Shown here in pieces: positions 1 through 3,848 of a stretch of DNA of 5,188 nt. The translations under genes and the position numbers were made by a program. Below the pieces are notes generated by a model. That model saw nothing but the letters and a program-made list of their open reading frames with translations, made no database searches and had not been told where the DNA came from. The stretch covers positions 1 to 5,188 of the forward strand of contig JAMDBA010000016.1 of the NCBI GenBank assembly GCA_023484365.1, read 5' to 3'. Source of the DNA: Patescibacteria group bacterium (GTDB lineage Bacteria; Patescibacteria; Paceibacteria; UBA6257; 2-01-FULL-56-20). How positions within the stretch are numbered: the first letter of the stretch is position 1; each line of letters begins with the position of its first letter.

Positions 1-128
1 AGCTCTCTCGCCTCTTCGTAGCTGAGACGATCTTTTCTCTTAATAAAACGTATAATATGGGTTAAATAGGAATGAAAATAAAGCGATCTCTTTAAGGCGT
101 TAGATAATCGAGCGAGTAAGGTTTTCAT
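1..128 (-). CDS. Unrecognised protein, N-terminal 42 residues only
   Basis: An open frame begins at an ATG (128-126) and runs without a stop off the left edge of the window, giving 42 complete codons. The fragment starts MKTLLARLSNALKR and continues as a basic, partly amphipathic stretch with HIIRFIKRKDRL, then an acidic SYEEARE. I do not recognise a family and no domain can be called from so little. It lies 55 nt beyond the prfB stop on the same strand and has its own extended -10 box (TGCTATAAT) 16 nt before the ATG, so it may be independently transcribed. No Shine-Dalgarno sequence is visible. The promoter spacing and uninterrupted frame support a real gene, but a chance frame of 42 codons cannot be excluded. 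Confidence 0.5.
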   Translation of the reverse strand, partial: MKTLLARLSNALKRSLYFHSYLTHIIRFIKRKDRLSYEEARE

Positions 129-144
129 TGAATGGTATTTATTA

Positions 145-153
145 ATTATAGCA
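145..153 (-). promoter_or_regulatory. Extended -10 promoter for the left-edge gene
   Basis: On the minus strand the sequence TGCTATAAT has a perfect TATAAT -10 hexamer (150-145) preceded by the TG-N extension (153-151). Nothing resembling TTGACA sits 16-18 nt upstream, which is tolerable for extended -10 promoters of the sigma-70 type. The predicted transcript start would be near 138, leaving a leader of only about 10 nt before the ATG at 128. It lies in the gap after prfB. Confidence 0.5.
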
Positions 154-183
154 CAAATAAGCGAATACGTAGCGTTTATAGCG

Positions 184-1231
184 CTATTTTCCTTTTAAAA
201 TCTCTATTTCTCCCTCTATAAACTTATCCAAATCTCCGCCCAAAACTTCATCAACTTGAGCAGTCTCTATTTCCGTCCGATGATCCTTAACTAATTTATA
301 AGGATTTAGGACGTAAGAGCGAATTTGATTGCCCCATTCCGGTTTTACTTTAATTCTTAAATTCCCGAGCTCTTCTGTTTGATTTTTTTCCATTAATTGA
401 AAAAGTTTCGCTTTAAGCAAACTCAAAACTCTTTCACGGTTCTGAAGCTGCGAACGCTCCGCCTGAGAAGAAACGGTAATGCCGGTCGGAATATGGGTTC
501 CCCTGACTGCCGTTTCCACTTTATTAACATTCTGTCCGCCCGGACCGGAAGAACGGTAAAAATCCCATTTAAGATCGCTTTCGGGAATATTAATTTTTGA
601 TTCTTCAATATCGGGAAGCTTTGGCGCAACTTCAATCAAAGCAAAAGAAGTGTGCCTCAACTTTTTAGCCGAAAAAGGAGATATCCTTACCAAACGATGG
701 ACACCGGCTTCATTTTTTAAATAGCCGTAAACCCAGTCGCCTTCAATCGCCATCGCGCGATGATTCGGGCTATCGTCCAGCGTTTTGGTTTTCCAGCCGC
801 GCTTTGCGGCGTATTTTCCATACATTTCAAAAAGCATCTTCGCCCAATCTTCGGCATCTTCGCCGCCGGCGCCGGGAAAAATCGAAATTGTCGCCGGCTG
901 TTTATCGTAACGGCCGGTAAAAATATTCTCTAATTCCAGGCTTTTAAATTTCCGCAAAGTCTCAAAATATAAATCTTCTTTGAAATTATTTTTGAGCTCG
1001 TTAGTCCCATTTTCAATTTCGCCAAAACGCCTTATTAAATCCTTAAGCTCGCCTAATTTTTTTAATTTTTCATCAGCAACTTGCCGATCTTTCCAAAAAT
1101 CCGGATTATTCAAATCGGCGGTCAGTTTTTCTATTTCTTTGTTTTTTGAGGCTAAGTCAAAGCCGCCCGCCCAAAAGGCGGGCTTCTTCTTCTAGTTCTT
1201 TTAATTTTTGAGTTTCTTCTTTTAATTCCAT
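184..1231 (-). CDS. prfB: Peptide chain release factor 2 (RF2), expressed by +1 programmed frameshift
   Basis: RF2 recognises UGA and UAA in the ribosomal A site and triggers peptidyl-tRNA hydrolysis. The full gene reads ATG at 1231, 24 codons to CTT (1162-1160), then an in-frame TGA (1159-1157). After a +1 slip it continues GAC (1158-1156) to TAG at 186-184, giving 348 residues, close to the family's usual 350-370. Around the junction the protein reads LLGGRL-DLASKNKEIEKL, matching the RGYL-DYDAKK and RGSL-DLESKE junctions I recall from E. coli and B. subtilis RF2. The SPF codon-discrimination motif is at about residues 184-186 and the catalytic GGQ at about 231-233, inside FYRSSGPGGQNVNKVETAVR. 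The C-terminal GNQIRSYVLNPY and VKDHRT blocks are intact. Starting at the in-frame TTG at 1113 would lose the N-terminal helix. No good SD precedes the ATG. Downstream, no convincing terminator is seen. Confidence 0.96.
1156..1171 (-). promoter_or_regulatory. prfB +1 frameshift signal (SD-like, CTT TGA C)
   Basis: Read on the minus strand this is GGCGGG-CGG-CTT-TGA-C. The E. coli signal is AGGGGG-UAU-CUU-UGA-C, so the SD-like hexamer, the 3-nt spacer, the Leu slippery codon, the poor-context stop and the following C all fall in the same places. Leu-tRNA on CUU slips to UUU when RF2 is scarce and UGA waits, so RF2 autoregulates its own synthesis. The hexamer here has a C inside it (GGcGGG), a weaker match to the anti-SD than in E. 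coli. The frames either side of the junction are both open and both give conserved RF2 sequence. Confidence 0.93.
1165..1183 (-). other. G:C hairpin overlapping the prfB frameshift stimulator
   Basis: On the minus strand GCCCGCC (1183-1177), loop TTTTG, GGCGGGC (1171-1165) form a perfect 7-bp stem made only of G:C pairs. The 3' arm contains the SD-like GGCGGG of the frameshift site and ends 2 nt before the slippery CTT. It is entirely coding (residues E-A-R-L-L-G-G-R). No poly-T follows, so it is not a terminator. Whether it influences frameshifting is inference; the pairing itself is seen directly. Confidence 0.7.
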
Positions 1232-1256
1232 AATAATTTGTTATTTATTAATTATT

Positions 1257-1300
1257 AAAAAAAATAAGAAAAAAATAAAGCGCTCCATTAGGAACGCTTT
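1257..1300 (-). terminator. Rho-independent terminator after the winged-helix-like gene
   Basis: On the minus strand AAAGCGTTCC (1300-1291), loop TAAT, GGAGCGCTTT (1286-1277) form a 10-bp stem with one mismatch, followed by a long T-rich tract (1276-1257) broken only by A, C and TA. It lies 10 nt past the stop codon at 1311 and 26 nt before the prfB ATG, so it separates the two genes transcriptionally, and prfB probably has its own promoter or relies on read-through. No clear prfB promoter hexamers are visible in the AT-rich 1232-1256 stretch. Confidence 0.85.
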
Positions 1301-1310
1301 AAAAAATAAT

Positions 1311-1724
1311 TTACTCGCTCAAACCAAGAGCCAACCGAACGGCTGCTGCTGCGTCGGGCGGAGCCAATTTTCCGTCGCTTTCGCGGAAATTAAGGTCGTA
1401 TTTTTCTTTCCCTTTTTCCGTAATGACGTAGGCGCGCTTCTCTCCCAGCGTCTTCTTGAGATAGCCCTCTTCGCGCAACACTGACGCAGCCAGTTTTTCC
1501 ATCTTCGAGCAGTGCTTTAGGCTCAAATGCTTGATCATCTTTTCCTCGCGATCGTTAATGATGTCTCTCGCGTCGTAATGCGGCCTGTTTGAGCAGGCAT
1601 AGGCGTTTCTTAAAACACTCACGACTTCGTCCAGAAGATCGCCAAATCCCTTTTTCGTTTTCCTTTTAAGCTCAATCATCTTTTGCTGAGAGAACATTCC
1701 CCAGACTTTTTGTGTGTCAGCCAT
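1311..1724 (-). CDS. Small protein with winged-helix-like C-terminal half, possible transcription regulator
   Basis: A 137-residue protein with no family I can name. Residues 15-40 are a basic then amphipathic helix (KRKTKKGFGDLLDEVVSVLRNAY). Residues about 62-110 (EKMIKHLSLKHC, then KLAASVLREEGYLKKTLGEKRAYVITEKGKEKY) have the helix, 'EEGYL' turn and 'Y-x-IT-x-KG' wing pattern of winged-helix regulators such as MarR- or PadR-type proteins. This is a pattern resemblance, not a proven homology. The tail is Ala/Pro-rich. Start choice is firm: ATG at 1724 has AAGGAGG five nt upstream, the only strong SD in the window. Its promoter carries a palindrome consistent with repression, possibly by itself. 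G+C is about 48% by hand count, higher than the neighbouring genes at about 40% or less, which could mean a different history. A terminator follows directly. Confidence 0.85.
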   Translation of the reverse strand: MADTQKVWGMFSQQKMIELKRKTKKGFGDLLDEVVSVLRNAYACSNRPHYDARDIINDREEKMIKHLSLKHCSKMEKLAASVLREEGYLKKTLGEKRAYVITEKGKEKYDLNFRESDGKLAPPDAAAAVRLALGLSE

Positions 1725-1729
1725 TTTTT

Positions 1730-1736
1730 CCTCCTT
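1730..1736 (-). promoter_or_regulatory. Strong Shine-Dalgarno site AAGGAGG
   Basis: AAGGAGG on the minus strand is separated by five A residues from the ATG at 1724. It fixes that start codon and stands out because no other gene start in the window has a comparable site. Confidence 0.9.
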
Positions 1737-1774
1737 GGCCAGTAAATTTATCTTATTTCTAAATGCTAACTAAT

Positions 1775-1795
1775 ATAATAACAAACTGTTATTAT
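1775..1795. promoter_or_regulatory. Operator-like inverted repeat in the promoter spacer
   Basis: On the plus strand ATAATAAC, five central bases (AAACT), then GTTATTAT make a perfect 8+8 bp inverted repeat. It starts 1 bp after the -35 box and covers the spacer and the -10 hexamer, where a dimeric repressor would block RNA polymerase. The arms are about two thirds of a turn apart in centre spacing typical for dimeric winged-helix or TetR-like binding. The downstream gene resembles a winged-helix protein, so autoregulation is a reasonable guess. An AT-rich palindrome can arise by chance, but 8 perfect pairs in exactly this place is notable. Confidence 0.5.
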
Positions 1796-1802
1796 TTGTC
1801 AA
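1775..1802 (-). promoter_or_regulatory. Sigma-70-type promoter for the winged-helix-like gene
   Basis: A perfect -35 TTGACA (1802-1797) is followed after 16 nt by TATTAT (1780-1775), five of six matches to the -10 consensus. An alternative -10, TATATT, begins 19 nt after the -35. The -35 box lies inside the last codons of the preceding DUF167 gene (Ile-Asp-Lys). The predicted leader is about 40-45 nt and carries the SD. This is the best-matching promoter in the window. Confidence 0.65.
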
Positions 1803-2046
1803 TCTCTAAGATTTTATTTCTTATCTTGGCGCCTGCGATAATTTTTACGCTTGAAGGCGATGTTTTGAAATACCTGGCAGCTAATTTGATAAGCGCCTCG
1901 TTAGCCTCTCCTTCTTTGGCGGGCCTATTAACGCTCGCGACAAAACATCGGCCAGAAAAAAATTGGCCGCCCACCATTAACGGACTATTTATTTCTTCGA
2001 ATTTTTCTTCTTTTGCGTTCGGCTTCACTTTAACAATGATTTTCAT
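1792..2046 (-). CDS. DUF167 / YggU (UPF0235) family protein
   Basis: An 84-residue protein of the small alpha/beta DUF167 family (E. coli YggU), whose biochemical role is not established. The family's hallmarks are present: an N-terminal beta strand with VKVKPNAK (residues 4-12), the central RPAKEGEANEALIKLAA block (41-57), and the C-terminal GAKIRNK (72-78), equivalent to the usual G-x-x-S-R-x-K. Length is normal for the family. I chose the ATG at 2046, where the family normally begins; an in-frame TTG at 2070 would add eight unconserved residues and has no better ribosome site. No SD is visible, and a promoter-like pair lies immediately upstream. The 3' end houses the -35 box of the next gene. 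It is 139 nt downstream of the leftward glycosyltransferase on the same strand, with no terminator between. Confidence 0.9.
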   Translation of the reverse strand: MKIIVKVKPNAKEEKFEEINSPLMVGGQFFSGRCFVASVNRPAKEGEANEALIKLAARYFKTSPSSVKIIAGAKIRNKILEIDK

Positions 2047-2056
2047 AGCCAAAATT

Positions 2057-2086
2057 ATTTTATTTCCCAACGGGTTTATATTTCAA
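2057..2086 (-). promoter_or_regulatory. Possible promoter for the DUF167 gene
   Basis: On the minus strand TTGAAA (2086-2081; five of six to TTGACA) is followed after 18 nt by TAAAAT (2062-2057; five of six to TATAAT). The -10 box ends 10 nt before the ATG at 2046, so the transcript would start only about 4-5 nt ahead of the codon. That fits the absence of an SD. The AT-rich context makes chance matches likely, so confidence is modest. Confidence 0.4.
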
Positions 2087-2185
2087 ATGCTTAAGAAATA
2101 TATTTAATTTATTTTCAGCTTATTATTTGGTTTTGTGACGGCAAAAAATTCCGCTTGTCTTTTTGGATAAAAAATATGTTTACCA

Positions 2186-2911
2186 TTATTTTTTTTGATC
2201 ATAATCGGAAAAATAATATTTAAAATAAGTCCAAAAATAACGGCCTTCCACGCGAAAAAGGCCGTGTGTTAAATATCTTCTTGGCGATGATTTTATGCGC
2301 AAAGCTGGGTCAAAAACCACCTTTCCCACTCGCCGGGAAATTAACATCGCCGTCGCCGTGTCGTCTCCCCAAAATTTTAAAAGCGGCAAGCCGCCGATTT
2401 TTTCAATAGTCTCGCGCGGCGCGGCAAAATTGCCGCCAATAATCACTCCTGCTTTGCGGCCGAACAAAAAAGGCAAAATTTTATCCAATCTCGGCAATAT
2501 CACAACCCACAAAAGCCAGTCTATCGCTTTAATAAAAGGATTTTTAAACCCCAAGTCATAAGGACCAGACACCGCCGCGGCGCCGGTTTGATGTAAAATC
2601 TTATCTATCCGGCTAAGCCAATCGCTAGAAGGAACGCAGTCGGCGTCCGAAAAAGCGACTATTTTCCCTTTACTTTCCTCAAATCCTTTTTGCCGAGCAA
2701 AATTAGTGCCTTCTGTTTTTTCAAAAACAACCTTAGCGCCGGCCTCCTTGGCTATCTCGGCCGTTTTGTCCGATGAGCCGTTATCAACCACTATAACTTC
2801 GCAACTATTAACGTCTTGATTTTTGGCCGCCAAAACAGCCTCTCTGATAATATCGGCTTCGTTCCTCGCTGGAATTATAACGGAAAATTTCGGCTGATTT
2901 TGATTAGTCAT
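2186..2911 (-). CDS. Glycosyltransferase family 2 (GT-A fold), leftward paralog
   Basis: A 241-residue GT2 enzyme that would transfer a sugar from a nucleotide sugar to an acceptor at the cytoplasmic face of the membrane; donor and acceptor cannot be told from sequence. The nucleotide-binding strand and loop FSVIIPARNE (9-18) and VIVVDNGSSDKT (39-50) come first, then ARQKGF (72-77) and the metal-binding DAD (89-91). GGNFAAPRE (159-167) follows, and GDDTATA (182-188) supplies the likely catalytic acid. A hydrophobic segment (about 124-150, containing DWLLWVVILP) may sit at the membrane. It has no separate C-terminal membrane domain. The start at ATG 2911 puts eight residues before the first strand, as usual. 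The family and motif order match the divergently transcribed neighbour at 3015. No SD; a TATAGT box lies 11 nt before the ATG. A terminator-like hairpin lies inside its 3' end. Confidence 0.93.
   Translation of the reverse strand: MTNQNQPKFSVIIPARNEADIIREAVLAAKNQDVNSCEVIVVDNGSSDKTAEIAKEAGAKVVFEKTEGTNFARQKGFEESKGKIVAFSDADCVPSSDWLSRIDKILHQTGAAAVSGPYDLGFKNPFIKAIDWLLWVVILPRLDKILPFLFGRKAGVIIGGNFAAPRETIEKIGGLPLLKFWGDDTATAMLISRRVGKVVFDPALRIKSSPRRYLTHGLFRVEGRYFWTYFKYYFSDYDQKK
2233..2265 (-). other. Terminator-like hairpin inside the 3' end of the glycosyltransferase gene
   Basis: On the minus strand ACGGCCTT (2265-2258), a 10-nt loop, AAGGCCGT (2247-2240) form a perfect 8-bp stem followed by TATTTTTGG (2239-2231). 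This resembles an intrinsic terminator but falls about 50 nt before the stop codon at 2186, in codons for the GLFRVEGR region. The T tract is short and interrupted, so it may be a coincidence of coding sequence. Confidence 0.3.
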
Positions 2912-2922
2912 CTAACTTATAT

Positions 2923-2928
2923 ACTATA
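2923..2928 (-). promoter_or_regulatory. Possible -10 box for the leftward glycosyltransferase
   Basis: TATAGT on the minus strand (five of six to TATAAT) ends 11 nt before the ATG at 2911. An overlapping TATATA is 6 nt before the ATG. No credible -35 hexamer is seen at 15-18 nt, so this is a weak call resting on position and the need for a promoter in the divergent gap. Confidence 0.3.
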
Positions 2929-2978
2929 CATTTTAACCGTTTTAAATTATTTAGCCACCAGGAAGGACGTTGCCGAGA

Positions 2979-3007
2979 TTTGCAATTAAATCGTCCAAAA
3001 TTATAAT
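2979..3007 (+). promoter_or_regulatory. Promoter for the rightward polysaccharide genes
   Basis: TTTGCA (2979-2984; four of six to TTGACA) is followed after 17 nt by a perfect TATAAT (3002-3007). The -10 ends 7 nt before the ATG at 3015, so the mRNA would begin at or next to the start codon. This promoter would drive both the glycosyltransferase and the overlapping phosphotransferase gene. Confidence 0.5.
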
Positions 3008-3014
3008 CAAAATA

Positions 3015-3848
3015 ATGGTAACCAAGCCAAAAATTAGCTTTGTGATTCCGGCGCACAACGAAGAAAACTATATCGGCAATTGTCTGGATTCGGTGCTTAA
3101 AGAAATTTCCAGGGAAAATTTGCCCGCGGAAATAATTGTCGTCAATAATAATAGTTCCGACAATACCAAAAAAATAGTTTCCGCTTATCCAAATGTTAAA
3201 CTTGCGAACGAACCCGTGATGGGCGTTCCACGGGCGCGCCAGCGAGGATTTTTGGAATCGCAAGCGCCATTAGTCTGCTTTATTGACGCCGACACCAAAA
3301 TGCCCTCCGGCTGGCTCAAGACCGCCATTAAAGAATTTGCTAAAAATCCGGAATTGGTTTGCCTTAGCGGTCCGCAGAAATTCTACGACACCTCCAAACT
3401 TATGATACCGGCAATAAAGTATTATCACCTGATGATGTATACTACTTACTTAATTATGCGCCACATGCTTAGAATTACCTCAATGATCCAGGGAGGCAAC
3501 TTCATCGTTCGGCGGGACGCTCTTTTAAAAATTGGCGGCTTCAGCCATCATTTTGATTTTTACGGCGAAGAAACGGATACGGCGGTGCGGCTTCATAAAA
3601 TTGGGGACGTGAAATTTTCTCTCCGACTGCCAATTGAATCTTCCGCCAGACGATTTGCCAAAGAAGGATTCGCTGTTATTTCCTGGCGCTATGCTGTTGA
3701 GTACTTTTGGGTGATAATGTTTAAGAAGCCATTCCACAAAGAATATATTGCCGATATCAGGTTTAATCCGAATCAAAAATTTAAGATGTTTGATTCTAAA
3801 AAATTGCAAAGGCGGACCGCGATGGCGAGCAAAGCAAGAAAAATATGA
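3015..3848 (+). CDS. Glycosyltransferase family 2 (GT-A fold), rightward paralog
   Basis: A 277-residue GT2 enzyme, probably extending a lipid-linked sugar for surface polysaccharide; substrate unknown. It opens with ISFVIPAHNEENYI (7-20), then IIVVNNNSSDNT (40-51), where the usual first Asp of the nucleotide-binding loop is Asn. ARQRGF (74-79), the metal-binding DADTKMPSGWL (91-101), GGNFIVRRDAL (160-170) and catalytic GEETDTA (184-190) follow. A hydrophobic patch at about 129-158 may touch the membrane. A basic tail (about 255-277) is absent from the leftward paralog. I chose ATG 3015 because it places the first strand at residue 7; an in-frame TTG at 2970 has a GGAAGG nearby but would add 15 residues not expected in the family. 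The TGA stop overlaps the next gene's ATG in ATGA, implying translational coupling. Confidence 0.94.
   Translation: MVTKPKISFVIPAHNEENYIGNCLDSVLKEISRENLPAEIIVVNNNSSDNTKKIVSAYPNVKLANEPVMGVPRARQRGFLESQAPLVCFIDADTKMPSGWLKTAIKEFAKNPELVCLSGPQKFYDTSKLMIPAIKYYHLMMYTTYLIMRHMLRITSMIQGGNFIVRRDALLKIGGFSHHFDFYGEETDTAVRLHKIGDVKFSLRLPIESSARRFAKEGFAVISWRYAVEYFWVIMFKKPFHKEYIADIRFNPNQKFKMFDSKKLQRRTAMASKARKI

Noticed and set aside
170..186. TAGCG/CGCTA hairpin at the prfB stop as a terminator
   Set aside because: Only a 5-bp stem with a 7-nt loop and no following T run.
397..635. Plus- and minus-strand frames of about 70 codons overlapping prfB
   Set aside because: They are antisense or out of frame across well-conserved RF2 codons and resemble no protein.
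1157..1159. TGA in prfB read as a pseudogene lesion, sequencing error or selenocysteine codon
   Set aside because: The CTT-TGA-C context at codon 25 and the conserved residues on both sides match the known RF2 frameshift; selenocysteine would leave the wrong frame downstream.
1950..1969. CGGCCA/TGGCCG inverted repeat with an A-rich loop inside the DUF167 gene
   Set aside because: Only 6 bp, within conserved coding sequence, with no T tract after it; likely chance.
1763..2107. A 114-codon plus-strand frame opposite the DUF167 gene
   Set aside because: It lies antisense to a recognisable conserved family, has a low-complexity hydrophobic start, and shows no family signature.
2970..3014. TTG at 2970 as start of the rightward glycosyltransferase, with GGAAGG upstream
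   Set aside because: It adds 15 basic residues before the usual GT2 start, the spacing of the GGAAGG is too short, and the perfect TATAAT would then be inside the gene.
2904..3263. Minus-strand 119-codon frame across the divergent gap into the rightward glycosyltransferase
   Set aside because: It is antisense to conserved GT2 motifs and its sequence shows no family features.
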